NCBI GenBank assembly: GCA_029051735.1
Contig: JAIDKZ010000131.1
Coordinates: 1-44,972, forward strand
Direction: 5' to 3'
Origin: Anaeroplasmataceae bacterium
GTDB taxonomy: Bacteria; Bacillota_I; Bacilli_A; Acholeplasmatales; Anaeroplasmataceae
DNA length: 44,972 nt
Under the pieces are notes generated by a model. It was not told the DNA's origin and did not search any database. It saw only the letters and a list, made by a program, of their open reading frames with translations. Positions within the stretch are counted from its first letter, which is position 1; each line of letters begins with the position of its first letter. This document shows positions 31,520 to 42,305 of this stretch, in pieces. Made by a program: the position numbers and the translations under genes.

Positions 31520-33591
31520 TATTTTACCTCCTTAAAAATATAAACACCTTTATCCATTAGTTCAAATTCATTTCCATAAATAGAAGATTTACGAGCTCCA
31601 TCAAATATCATCTCACAAGGATTTAAAATAAATGTATCACTTTCTTTTTTATTCTTAATGATCATCATTAACCGATACTCATTTCCCTCTAATCCATAAC
31701 ATAGAACATGTTCACCACAAAGTCTATCGATTAAAAACATTTTTCGTTCAATATCATAAAGATTTGTCATTCTAAATTCTGGATACTGCTTACGAATTTG
31801 CAAAATATCCTTTAATCCTTCAATATCCTCTTTATAAAGATCTCTTCTTTGATAATCAAAAACATTAATATCATCACTAGCATTATAAGAATTCTCTACA
31901 CCTTGTTTTGTTCGATAAAACTCCTCTCCAGCATGAATAAATACAACTCCCATGGAGATTGCAATGACTTGTAATGCAAGCTTTGCACCTTGTATAATCT
32001 CTTCACGTGGTAGTTTCAATTTCTGAAAAGCAAAATCATAAAGCGTATAATTATCATGACATTCCACATAATTTATTGTTTGATTTGGATTAGAAAATTT
32101 ATAATTATTTAACACACTTCCACTTAACAAATGATACATATCATAATTATAATTGGATTGCCCAAAACAAAAGCCTAAAGATCCTTCCCACTGACTTCCC
32201 TTAACAATGTCTCTATACTTGTCATTAAAAAAAGCATAGTTAGGCATCTTATAGTGATTATATGAATGAGGTCTAAATGCGTCTGGAATTGTATTAGGCA
32301 TATTCCAGCCCTCACCATAGACCATGCAATTCGCATCAATTTTCTTTAATTCTTGATAAGCATTATTTAGTGTCTCTATATCTAAGAGTCCCATTAAGTC
32401 AAAACGAAATCCTGAAATATGAAATACTTTTGCCCAATATTTTAAATTATCTATAATCAATCGAGCGGCCATTCTTTTTTCTGTAGCAAAGTCATTTCCA
32501 CAACCAGAAGTATTTGTATAATTTCCATAAGCATCCACTCTGAAAAAATATCCAGGTACTAATTTTTCATAAGGAAATTGTTCTCTTTCATAAACATGAT
32601 TAAAAACAACATCCATAACGACTCTCATCCCACGACCATGTGCTTCATCAATTAATTCCAAAAATTCATTCAAACGAGAGTAAGGATCCTCTGGATTTTC
32701 AGAGTGCCATCCACTAGGAACAAAATATTGTTCTGGATTATATCCCCAGTTATATGCCTTTTCCTTTTCTAAATCATCAACTCCGCCAAAATCGTAAACA
32801 GGCATAAGTTGAAGATGGGTAACTCCTAAAGACTTTATATAGTTCAAACCATAATCAGCTCTTTCATCTATCAAACCTAAATAACATCCTTTTTTAGAAT
32901 CATCTCGGTATAAGGTCATATCTCTGATATGAGCTTCATATATTACTGCATCAGTATAATACCCTGAAAAATATGGTTTTTTATTTTTCATTTTATAAAG
33001 TTTTTTTATATCAATGACATAACTCCACTCACCATTAGCACTAGAAGAAATTGCATAAGGATCTGGAATTCTTTCATATTTATCAAATAATTTGACATAA
33101 TAAGCATATTTAAATCGTTCTAAATTCCCTTTAATCTCTACAATCCAAACTCCATTTGGCAGATGGGTAAGCTCCCTTCTATCAATAGAACCATCTGGTC
33201 CTTCTAAGCAGATAAAGATAGATTTAGCTACTGGGCTCCATACTCTAAAAATGGTTTCATCTTTTGTGTATTCAAAACCTAATGGCCCATCATAATAGAA
33301 TTCAGATTCAAATTCAGTTGTACGAACAATTGATCCTGAATATACAGCTACACTATTATTTAAATCATCTAAAATGGAATAATTATGGTGTAAATTTAAT
33401 TTGGATTTTACCTTTAATCCTATTTTAATTAAATTGTTTTCGATGCTTTGATAATTTACCTTTAATTCTTCTACTAAGTCCTCATCATCATAAAGGTAAA
33501 AATTTTTCCCTTTGTATCTTGCTTTTCTACTTCGTACTAAAAAGGTTATTTCATCATAATTATCTATAAATGCCATAAAGGTTTTTTTCAT
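31519..33591 (-). CDS. pulA: Type I pullulanase (GH13), cytoplasmic
   Basis: Hydrolyses alpha-1,6 branch points of glycogen-derived dextrins or imported pullulan fragments. The 690-residue protein has an N-terminal accessory domain (1-95), a CBM48 (about 100-190, GFEYTKDETIFRVWSP), and a catalytic barrel with the type I signature YNWGYNP, VVFNHVY, nucleophile GFRFDLMG, acid/base VYGEGWNM and ECHDNYTLYDF, plus a C-terminal beta domain. There is no signal peptide, so the substrate is intracellular. It is coupled to cca by a four-base overlap (ATGA) and to yhaM. Confidence 0.94.
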   Translation of the reverse strand: MKKTFMAFIDNYDEITFLVRSRKARYKGKNFYLYDDEDLVEELKVNYQSIENNLIKIGLKVKSKLNLHHNYSILDDLNNSVAVYSGSIVRTTEFESEFYYDGPLGFEYTKDETIFRVWSPVAKSIFICLEGPDGSIDRRELTHLPNGVWIVEIKGNLERFKYAYYVKLFDKYERIPDPYAISSSANGEWSYVIDIKKLYKMKNKKPYFSGYYTDAVIYEAHIRDMTLYRDDSKKGCYLGLIDERADYGLNYIKSLGVTHLQLMPVYDFGGVDDLEKEKAYNWGYNPEQYFVPSGWHSENPEDPYSRLNEFLELIDEAHGRGMRVVMDVVFNHVYEREQFPYEKLVPGYFFRVDAYGNYTNTSGCGNDFATEKRMAARLIIDNLKYWAKVFHISGFRFDLMGLLDIETLNNAYQELKKIDANCMVYGEGWNMPNTIPDAFRPHSYNHYKMPNYAFFNDKYRDIVKGSQWEGSLGFCFGQSNYNYDMYHLLSGSVLNNYKFSNPNQTINYVECHDNYTLYDFAFQKLKLPREEIIQGAKLALQVIAISMGVVFIHAGEEFYRTKQGVENSYNASDDINVFDYQRRDLYKEDIEGLKDILQIRKQYPEFRMTNLYDIERKMFLIDRLCGEHVLCYGLEGNEYRLMMIIKNKKESDTFILNPCEMIFDGARKSSIYGNEFELMDKGVYIFKEVK

Positions 33592-34676
33592 AGTATTCTC
33601 CTTAATTCTAAAGCAATATCTTCTGTATTATTTTTCAATTCATTATTTAAAAGTTTTTTTTCAATTGTTGCAACAGCAACACCTATATTGCTTTTGTCTA
33701 ATGTATTAAAATCAAAACAAATATCTTTGATTCTTTGGATAGGTAAAGTGTGATATTTATTCCATACCTCACTTTTGTTAATTCTTTTTTTAATTTTATT
33801 ATAAATTTCAATACTTGGTTCAAGAAGTTCTTTATTTCCATAATAAAGAGCTTCATTACTAAATTCATTACGAACAAAATAGGAAATATCTTTAGCTCGT
33901 TTCATTTGCTCCTTAGACAATTTTACATTACTTGGAATAAAGTTATGAAGACAATAAAATAATGCATAAGCATCCATGCAAGAATAAGCTAAACATTCTT
34001 CTACGACAACCTGATAAAATGGATATCCTCTAAGCAATTTAAAATCACGAATATAACATAACCCCTTTTGATATGGAGCTTGTAAGATTTTACTTAGTAT
34101 AGAAATAATATATTCTTCTTTTAAATTTGCAACATAGTCCTTAGAGAAACTTTTTTTAATTTGCTCATCTAAATCAAAATTATACCTAGAAGCTAACTCT
34201 ACTGCCCGCAATACTCGGTAGGCATCCTCTTCAAAACGAAGTTTTGGATTACCAATACACCGAATGGTTTTATCATTTAAATCCTTCAATCCATTATAAA
34301 GATCTATGAGATTCAAAGAAGAATCTAACGCTAAAGCATTTATAGTAAAATCTCTTCTTTTCAAATCTTCTTCAATCGTTTGAACTGCTTGTACAACAGG
34401 ATGCCTATGATCCAAATAGGCGATATCTTTACGAAAGGTTGTTACTTCAAAACAGAAATGATTCAATTCTATTCTAGTACTTAAATAAGATTCTACTATT
34501 TCTATTTGTGGAAAAATCTGACTTAGTTCTTCTGGTAATGCATTTGTTGTGATATCTACATCTAAAATTGGATTACCTAAATAATAGTCTCGGACTGCTC
34601 CTCCTACAATATAGGATTTATACCCATAATGATTTAATATACTTAATAATTGTAATCCTGTTGTCCATTTATCCAT
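33588..34676 (-). CDS. cca: tRNA nucleotidyltransferase (CCA-adding family)
   Basis: Adds or repairs the 3'-CCA end of tRNAs. Class II signature: YIVGGAVRDYYLGNPILDVDITTNA with the DxD metal ligands, DLKRRDFTINALAL, and NGLKDLNDKTIRCIGNPKLRFEEDAYRVLRAVELASR. At 362 residues it is slightly shorter than B. subtilis Cca (397). GTGGTG ahead of the ATG at 34676 argues against the GTG used by the ORF track. If a separate A-adding or C-adding paralogue exists elsewhere, this could be only one of the pair. It heads the operon. Confidence 0.93.
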   Translation of the reverse strand: MDKWTTGLQLLSILNHYGYKSYIVGGAVRDYYLGNPILDVDITTNALPEELSQIFPQIEIVESYLSTRIELNHFCFEVTTFRKDIAYLDHRHPVVQAVQTIEEDLKRRDFTINALALDSSLNLIDLYNGLKDLNDKTIRCIGNPKLRFEEDAYRVLRAVELASRYNFDLDEQIKKSFSKDYVANLKEEYIISILSKILQAPYQKGLCYIRDFKLLRGYPFYQVVVEECLAYSCMDAYALFYCLHNFIPSNVKLSKEQMKRAKDISYFVRNEFSNEALYYGNKELLEPSIEIYNKIKKRINKSEVWNKYHTLPIQRIKDICFDFNTLDKSNIGVAVATIEKKLLNNELKNNTEDIALELRRIL

Positions 34677-34682
34677 GTTAAA

Positions 34683-34698
34683 CACCACAACAATTATA
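34683..34698 (-). promoter_or_regulatory. Compact -10/Shine-Dalgarno cassette of cca
   Basis: TATAAT (34698-34693), then GTGGTG (34688-34683) and ATG at 34676. Divergent from the yigZ promoter 30 bases away. No strong -35. Confidence 0.5.
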
Positions 34699-34727
34699 AA
34701 TCAAAATCTTTTAAAAATCCATCCCAA

Positions 34728-34756
34728 TTGAAAAGAAAAAACAAACATTGTATAAT
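34728..34756 (+). promoter_or_regulatory. yigZ promoter
   Basis: TTGAAA (34728-34733), exact 17-base spacer, TATAAT (34751-34756), followed six bases later by GGTGAT (34763-34768) and ATG at 34773. The ORF track start at 34728 overlaps the -35 and cannot be used. Confidence 0.82.
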
Positions 34757-34772
34757 AGAATTGGTGATTTTG

Positions 34773-35387
34773 ATGAAATTGATACAAGGAAAATATGAAA
34801 ATACCATTATAATTCAAAAATCTAAATTTATAGGTCAAGCTTTTCGAGTGAACTCCATAGAAGAAATTGAAGATATATTGGCCAAAACTAGAAAAAAATA
34901 TTATGATGCAACGCATAATTGCTATGCCTACAGACTAGGAAATCAAATCCAAAAAATGAGTGATGATGGAGAACCTTCAAAAACAGCAGGTGCACCAATT
35001 CTAGATGTATTAATAAAACAAGACATTGAAAATATTTTGGTTATTGTTACTCGTTATTTTGGAGGTATCTTATTAGGAGCAGGCGGACTTGTAAGAGCAT
35101 ATAGTCAAGCTACTACTGCCGCATTAGAGCATGCAAAATTTTTTCATTTAGAACAACAAACTCAATTTCGCTTGACAATATCATATTCTGCTTATCAGAC
35201 CCTATTAAAAATGATGACTTATATCATAATAGAGGAAACCTCCTTTATGACTGATATCATAATTCAAGGACATACCAAAAATGAATTATATCATCAAATA
35301 AAGGAGGATGCTTATAAATATAAACTTGGAGATATCAAATTAACTAAGCTAGGGGTATTTCCGATTGAGATTCCTTTTGATATCTAA
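34773..35387 (+). CDS. yigZ: YigZ/IMPACT family protein
   Basis: A 204-residue member of the IMPACT/YigZ (UPF0029) family. The N-terminal domain is diagnostic: KFIGQAFRV, YDATHNCYAYRLG, MSDDGEPSKTAGAPILD and VTRYFGGILLGAGGLVRAYSQA; the C-terminal 75 residues form the ferredoxin-like DUF1949 region. Eukaryotic IMPACT modulates Gcn2; the bacterial role is unsettled, with suggested links to ribosomes or proline peptides. Its 3' end overlaps convergent spoIIID by 44 bases, and its terminator lies within spoIIID. Confidence 0.94.
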   Translation: MKLIQGKYENTIIIQKSKFIGQAFRVNSIEEIEDILAKTRKKYYDATHNCYAYRLGNQIQKMSDDGEPSKTAGAPILDVLIKQDIENILVIVTRYFGGILLGAGGLVRAYSQATTAALEHAKFFHLEQQTQFRLTISYSAYQTLLKMMTYIIIEETSFMTDIIIQGHTKNELYHQIKEDAYKYKLGDIKLTKLGVFPIEIPFDI

Positions 35388-35607
35388 GTCTTGTTGCTTC
35401 TCCGCCTCTTAAATGGCGGACTTTTTTATTATACTCTAATAAAGATTTCACTTCATTATATAACGTATAATCCATTCTCTTTAGTTTTGTTGTCAAGTCA
35501 TGATGTACAGTAGATTTAGAATACCCAATAATTTTTGCAACCTCCCGAACAGTTCTTCTGCCATCAATCATGAGATACGCCATTTCTAATACTCTATTAT
35601 TTTCCAA
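35344..35607 (-). CDS. spoIIID: Sporulation transcription factor SpoIIID
   Basis: A small DNA-binding protein that tunes the mother-cell sigma-E and sigma-K programmes during endospore formation. The 87-residue protein has the HTH VREVAKIIGYSKSTVHHDLTTKL and the basic C-terminal signature NKKVRHLRGGEATRLRYQK, closely matching B. subtilis SpoIIID. The start is TTG, six bases after AGGTGA. The upstream neighbour is spoIIQ, as in many Bacillota; the usual mreB/mbl partner downstream is replaced by convergent yigZ. Confidence 0.94.
   Translation of the reverse strand: MENNRVLEMAYLMIDGRRTVREVAKIIGYSKSTVHHDLTTKLKRMDYTLYNEVKSLLEYNKKVRHLRGGEATRLRYQKESQSEIPLA
35401..35428 (+). terminator. yigZ terminator embedded in spoIIID coding sequence
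   Basis: TCCGCC (35401-35406) and GGCGGA (35415-35420) with an 8-base loop, then CTTTTTTATT. On the opposite strand the same bases encode the conserved VRHLRGGE of SpoIIID. Confidence 0.75.
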
Positions 35608-35622
35608 TGAGAATCACCTAGT

Positions 35623-35652
35623 ATTAAATATGCAAAATGATATCATAATATG
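35623..35652 (-). promoter_or_regulatory. Candidate sigma-E promoter of spoIIID
   Basis: Minus strand CATATT (35652-35647), 14-base spacer, CATATTTA (35632-35625). This approaches the B. subtilis sigma-E pattern (ATATT, 13-15 bases, CATACAnT). GGTGA follows within a few bases. In B. subtilis spoIIID is a sigma-E gene, so the match is biologically consistent. Confidence 0.5.
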
Positions 35653-35680
35653 AAAAAAAAGGCACAATTCTTCTGTGCCT
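35652..35680 (-). terminator. Intrinsic terminator of spoIIQ
   Basis: Minus-strand AGGCACA - loop of seven - TGTGCCT followed by eight Ts, nine bases after the spoIIQ stop. It isolates spoIIID transcription. Confidence 0.88.
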
Positions 35681-35688
35681 AATATCCC

Positions 35689-36366
35689 TTACTTGCTGGA
35701 ACTTACTTCTTCAATTTCTTTTCCAAATAAAGTAGAAGGATTTACAAATTCATTTTTAACTTTTACTTCTAAATGAACATGTACACCTGCTTCAACATCT
35801 GTAAGAGAAGTGGATGCCTTTCCAATGACTTGTCCAACAGTTACTGTATCATTTACTTTTACAGTTACATTACTTAAAGATGAATACATAGAAACAATTT
35901 CGTCAGAATGCTTAATAGTTACACATACACCATTAAGTTCATCTTCTTCTACTGATGTTACAGTACCATCGTAAATTGAACATACATCAAAAACAGCATT
36001 ATCAGATTTTGCATAACTAATACCCTTTGACTGAATCATATAGCTACCATTCATAATAATAGCAGATTCTAATTCTTCATCAGTTAAAGATAAATCAAAG
36101 AAGGTTCTAACAACTTCATATTCTCCAGTAACAGGAACCATAAATTTGGATTTTACAACTGGAATATTTGGCTTGTTTGAATCATCTGGGTTAAGTACTG
36201 GACCATTTGAATCATCTGGTACATCAGGGGTAGGTTTTGTAACTGGTGTATCTCTTAATGCTAAACTGGCAATAGTAATCACTGTCGCAAATACCACAAC
36301 CACAACTGCTATGAATACTAATAATTCCTTCTTGTCTATGAAAAATCTTTTAATTTTATCTTTCAT
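35689..36366 (-). CDS. spoIIQ: SpoIIQ-like forespore M23/LytM-domain protein
   Basis: In sporulation SpoIIQ spans the forespore membrane and binds SpoIIIAH to build the mother cell-forespore channel. The 225-residue protein has a membrane helix (about 16-37), a Pro/Asp/Ser-rich linker and a LytM/M23 domain (about 80-215). The HxH ligand pair is present (GVHVHLEV), but the first His of HxxxD is not seen in KGISYAKSDNAVFDV, so it is probably inactive as a peptidase, as in B. subtilis SpoIIQ. GAGGTGA fits the ATG at 36366 better than the GTG at 36375. The spoIIIA operon is not in the window. Confidence 0.88.
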   Translation of the reverse strand: MKDKIKRFFIDKKELLVFIAVVVVVFATVITIASLALRDTPVTKPTPDVPDDSNGPVLNPDDSNKPNIPVVKSKFMVPVTGEYEVVRTFFDLSLTDEELESAIIMNGSYMIQSKGISYAKSDNAVFDVCSIYDGTVTSVEEDELNGVCVTIKHSDEIVSMYSSLSNVTVKVNDTVTVGQVIGKASTSLTDVEAGVHVHLEVKVKNEFVNPSTLFGKEIEEVSSSK

Positions 36367-36383
36367 TTCTTTCACCTCACTAG

Positions 36384-36413
36384 TAGTATGGTCCTAATCC
36401 CATGAGGTTATAC
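36384..36413 (-). promoter_or_regulatory. Candidate sigma-F/sigma-G promoter of spoIIQ
   Basis: Minus strand GTATA (36413-36409), 15 bases, GGACCATACTA (36394-36384). GTATA and GG...CATACTA match the forespore sigma-F/sigma-G consensus, allowing one extra base in the -10. B. subtilis spoIIQ is sigma-F dependent. The Shine-Dalgarno follows seven bases later. Confidence 0.6.
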
Positions 36414-36432
36414 AAAGAAAATAAAAATTTTT

Positions 36433-36645
36433 TTATATTATAAATAAATGCACAATATAGTTTAATCCGTATGTAATAATAAATGCAATTACAAAGGATA
36501 AAAAAAAGTATGCAATTTGAATATGGATTGTCTTCCCTTTTTTAAAGCATTCTTCTAATCTTGAAGATTGAAGAACTAAAAATGTCACCACAAAAAAGAT
36601 ACAAAATCCTGTTGAAAATAAAATTCCTTGTGTCATTTTCTTCAC
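36433..36645 (-). CDS. DUF1146 (YwzB-like) membrane protein
   Basis: A 70-residue protein with two membrane helices (about 7-25 and 42-68) separated by SSRLEECFKKGKTIHIQIAY. The RL-E-x-FKKG-x(5)-Q pattern and size match the DUF1146/YwzB family, which lies just after atpC in Bacillus and relatives. The function is unknown; the conserved position suggests a link to the ATP synthase or to the following sporulation genes. A hairpin separates it from atpC. Confidence 0.85.
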   Translation of the reverse strand: MKKMTQGILFSTGFCIFFVVTFLVLQSSRLEECFKKGKTIHIQIAYFFLSFVIAFIITYGLNYIVHLFII

Positions 36646-36664
36646 CCAACCTATTCTAAAATAG

Positions 36665-36693
36665 ATAGAAAGGCGTAAACGAATACGCCTTTT
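36665..36693 (-). terminator. Terminator at the end of the atp operon
   Basis: AGGCGTA (36671-36677) and TACGCCT (36684-36690) with a six-base loop. On the minus strand it is followed by a T-rich but interrupted tract, so some read-through to the DUF1146 gene is possible. Confidence 0.7.
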
Positions 36694-36694
36694 T

Positions 36695-39365
<2,671 letters not shown>

Positions 39366-39376
39366 AAAATCACCTA

Positions 39377-40882
39377 CTAAAATTTCTTTTTAAATTCTTT
39401 TATATACTGGTCTAATTGTTCATCTTCAGGTAAAACCTTATGCTCCTTTATATAAGCAGCAATTCTTTTACCTTCTTCTGAAACCTTCATATCTAAATAA
39501 AGCTGTTCTTCAAAACGAGCCAAATCCTCTATTACTATAGTATCTAAATAGCCCTTAGTTAAGCAATACAAAATTACAGCTTCTTCTTCCATAGATAAAG
39601 TCTTATGTAATCCCTGTTTCAAAATTTCTTGTGTACGACGACCTCTATCTAATCGAGCCTTTGTAGATGCATCCAAATCAGAACCAAACTGAGTAAATGC
39701 TTCAAGTTCACGATAAGCAGCCAAGTCTAAACGTAATGTACCTGATACTTTTTTAATTGCTTTTGTTTGAGCAGCACCACCAACACGTGACACAGACAAT
39801 CCAGCATTAATTGCTGGACGAATTCCCTTATAAAAATAATCTGACTGTAAGAAAATTTGCCCATCTGTTATGGATATAACATTTGTAGGAATATAAGCAG
39901 AAATATCCCCTGCCTGAGTTTCTATAATAGGTAAAGCTGTAATACTTCCACCACCCAATTCCTTTGAAAGTTTTGCTGCACGCTCTAATAAACGGGAATG
40001 TAGATAAAATACATCTCCTGGATAAGCTTCTCTTCCTGGTGGGCGATGTAATAATAATGACATCTCACGATAAGCAACTGCGTGCTTAGAAAGGTCATCA
40101 TAAACAATTAAAACATCTTTCCCCTGATACATAAAGTATTCAGCCATAGACACTCCTGAATAAGGTGCTAAATAAAGCATTGGTGCTGGATTAGAAGCAG
40201 ATGCTGATACTATAATAGAATATTTCATTGCATCATAAGCTTTTAAAGTTTCATAAATATTTGAAACTGTTGACTCCTTTTGACCAATAGCTACGTAAAT
40301 ACAAATTACATCTTTCCCTGCCTGATTTAAAATTGTATCAATTGCAATTGCAGTTTTTCCTGTTTGGCGATCACCAATAATTAATTCACGTTGTCCACGA
40401 CCAATTGGCACCAAAGCATCTAATACTTTGATTCCTGTCTGTAATGGAGTATTTACACTAGAGCGATCCATAACACCTGTAGCTTTCATTTCAATTGGTC
40501 TGGTCTTAGAAATTTTTATTGGACCATTTCCATCAATAGGTTGTCCCAAAGCATTTACAACACGACCAATAAATTCTTCACCTACTGGAACCTCTAGCAC
40601 ACGTCCACTGCATTTTACAATGTCTCCTTCTTTTACCTTAGAACTTTCACCTAAAAGAATAACACCTACGCTATCCTTTCTTAAATCTTGGACCATTCCA
40701 TAAACACCATTAGGGAAAATTAAAAGTTCTGAATACATCGCATTATCTAATCCATATACTACCGCAATGCCATCACCAACTTCAACTACTCGACCAACAT
40801 TTTCAGTATATATCTGTTCTTTATATGCCTTAATCTGTTCTTTAATAAGGCTTGAAATTTCAGATAAATTAATATTTGCCAT
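39377..40882 (-). CDS. atpA: ATP synthase F1 alpha subunit
   Basis: The non-catalytic nucleotide-binding subunit alternating with beta. The 501-residue protein has Walker [29 protein letters not shown]-like [15 protein letters not shown], the [40 protein letters not shown] signature, and the arginine finger in [10 protein letters not shown]. Length and order are standard. Confidence 0.98.
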   Translation of the reverse strand: MANINLSEISSLIKEQIKAYKEQIYTENVGRVVEVGDGIAVVYGLDNAMYSELLIFPNGVYGMVQDLRKDSVGVILLGESSKVKEGDIVKCSGRVLEVPVGEEFIGRVVNALGQPIDGNGPIKISKTRPIEMKATGVMDRSSVNTPLQTGIKVLDALVPIGRGQRELIIGDRQTGKTAIAIDTILNQAGKDVICIYVAIGQKESTVSNIYETLKAYDAMKYSIIVSASASNPAPMLYLAPYSGVSMAEYFMYQGKDVLIVYDDLSKHAVAYREMSLLLHRPPGREAYPGDVFYLHSRLLERAAKLSKELGGGSITALPIIETQAGDISAYIPTNVISITDGQIFLQSDYFYKGIRPAINAGLSVSRVGGAAQTKAIKKVSGTLRLDLAAYRELEAFTQFGSDLDASTKARLDRGRRTQEILKQGLHKTLSMEEEAVILYCLTKGYLDTIVIEDLARFEEQLYLDMKVSEEGKRIAAYIKEHKVLPEDEQLDQYIKEFKKKF

Positions 40883-40895
40883 ATATTTATCCTTT

Positions 40896-41414
40896 CTATA
40901 GTGATTCCTTCAATTTATATAGTCTATTTTTCAAACTCATATCTAGGCTTTCGCCATTACACATAATTTGTAAACCATATAAAATTTTAGGATCAACAAT
41001 GTTTTCAATAATCAATTTTTGATTTTTATATTTTAAAGCTAATTTTTCTTCAATTTGATTTAAACGATTGGCTGTTAGTTTTTCAGCACTTATCACTTCA
41101 ATTTTTAAAATCCTATTATAAGATATTTGTAGCTTATCATATTCTTCCTTTATTATAGCTATAGAATTAAATCTTTGATTCTTTACAATAAGCTTTAAAA
41201 ATTCTACAAATGTTAAATCAAAAGATGCAAAAACCTTCTTTATAATTTTAATTTTTTCTTCCAATTCTAAACTTGGGGAGGATATCAATTTTAAGAAATC
41301 CTTTTCTCGATTTGTAACATCTAATATTGCATTTAAATAATCAGTAAACAGCTCAATCTTCTTTTCTTCTAATGCTAAATCAAACAATGCTTTAGCATAC
41401 TCATATTCCACCAT
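40896..41414 (-). CDS. atpH: ATP synthase F1 delta subunit
   Basis: Joins the peripheral stalk to the top of F1. The 172-residue protein is all-helical N-terminally ([28 protein letters not shown]) with a C-terminal domain ending in [33 protein letters not shown], the OSCP/delta signature in modified form. The ATG at 41414 overlaps the atpF stop codon; the ORF track uses a TTG one codon earlier. Confidence 0.95.
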   Translation of the reverse strand: MVEYEYAKALFDLALEEKKIELFTDYLNAILDVTNREKDFLKLISSPSLELEEKIKIIKKVFASFDLTFVEFLKLIVKNQRFNSIAIIKEEYDKLQISYNRILKIEVISAEKLTANRLNQIEEKLALKYKNQKLIIENIVDPKILYGLQIMCNGESLDMSLKNRLYKLKESL

Positions 41415-41965
41415 CAATTGCTATCTCCCTTCAATATCTCATCTACAACATGCATATATTGATCTTGATCAATTTCTTTAGCAACAATTTTTTCTGCTGC
41501 TGCAAAAGCAATATCAACAATTTCCTGGCGAATTTCTTTTTGCATACTATGTTTCTCTTGTTCTAATTCAAGCTCTAAATTATCTAAACGGCGCTTTGCT
41601 TCTTCTCTAGCTTCCATAATAATTTGTTCTCTTCTCAAATTACCATCCTTTTCAGCTGTAGATAACATTTCTTTAATCTGGAGCTTTGCATCAGAAAGTT
41701 TTTGAGCAAGCTCTTCTTCTAATGCTTTAGCAGTTTCCTTAGAATTTTTAGCCTCCTCTAAGGCTGTATCTACTGCCTCTCTTCTTTTTTCCAATATATT
41801 TGTTATTGGCTTCCATAAGAAGATTCGAATGACAACAAAAAGTAAAATAGTAGCACAAAGCTGAATGAGTAAATCTCGAATATCAGAACCTGTAACCTTT
41901 AGACCATTTAAAGGTCCAAGACAATTATTTACGACCTCGGCAATTTTTTCTAAAATCTCATTCAT
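41414..41965 (-). CDS. atpF: ATP synthase Fo b subunit
   Basis: The peripheral stalk. The 183-residue protein has an N-terminal membrane helix (about 29-48) followed by WKPITNILEKRREAVDTALEEAKNSKE, the classic b-subunit region, and a long charged coiled coil. The ribosome-binding site is weak (AAAAGAAAA), perhaps compensated by a short stem, GCC-ATAGTA-GGC, in the gap after atpE. Confidence 0.95.
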   Translation of the reverse strand: MNEILEKIAEVVNNCLGPLNGLKVTGSDIRDLLIQLCATILLFVVIRIFLWKPITNILEKRREAVDTALEEAKNSKETAKALEEELAQKLSDAKLQIKEMLSTAEKDGNLRREQIIMEAREEAKRRLDNLELELEQEKHSMQKEIRQEIVDIAFAAAEKIVAKEIDQDQYMHVVDEILKGDSN

Positions 41966-42009
41966 TTTTCTTTTATTTTGCCTACTATGGCATAATTCCT
42001 TTCTTTATA

Positions 42010-42291
42010 TTATTTACCTAAAAGCATTAATGCAATAATAAATCCATAAAGACCTGTTGTCTCTGATACTGCTTGTCCAATTAACATTGTAAGACGGATA
42101 GATCCAGCAGCCTCTGGCTGACGTCCTATTGCTTCTACAGCTTTTGCAGCTACATTACCTTCACCTATAGCGGCACCAACACCAGTAAATACAGCAATAG
42201 CAGCTCCTATATAAGCCATACCACTTTTGAAAAACTCATTGTACTGAACTCCCTCAGCTAAAAAATTCATAATTGTTGTTAAAATTTGCAT
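42010..42291 (-). CDS. atpE: ATP synthase Fo c subunit, two-carboxylate type
   Basis: Forms the membrane rotor ring. The 93-residue hairpin has an N-terminal extension, helix 1 (GAAIAVFTGVGAAIGEGNVAAKAVEAI), the RQPE loop, and helix 2 (MLIGQAVSETTGLYGFIIALMLL). Glu77 is the ion-carrying carboxylate. Helix 1 has Glu44 (GEG), exactly 33 residues earlier, where Na+-type rings have Gln32 and most H+-type rings have a neutral residue. With V75, T78 and T79 it matches the Fusobacterium two-carboxylate pattern (E32/V63/E65/S66/T67, with Thr for Ser66), which is Na+ coupled. Na+ coupling here is inference. AAAGGAG precedes the ATG. Confidence 0.96.
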   Translation of the reverse strand: MQILTTIMNFLAEGVQYNEFFKSGMAYIGAAIAVFTGVGAAIGEGNVAAKAVEAIGRQPEAAGSIRLTMLIGQAVSETTGLYGFIIALMLLGK

Positions 42292-42305
42292 TTTCTTTTT
42301 CTCCT

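Noticed and set aside
34701-34916. Minus-strand ORF of 71 residues antisense to yigZ
   Set aside because: Covers the strong yigZ promoter and gene; hydrophobic shadow translation.
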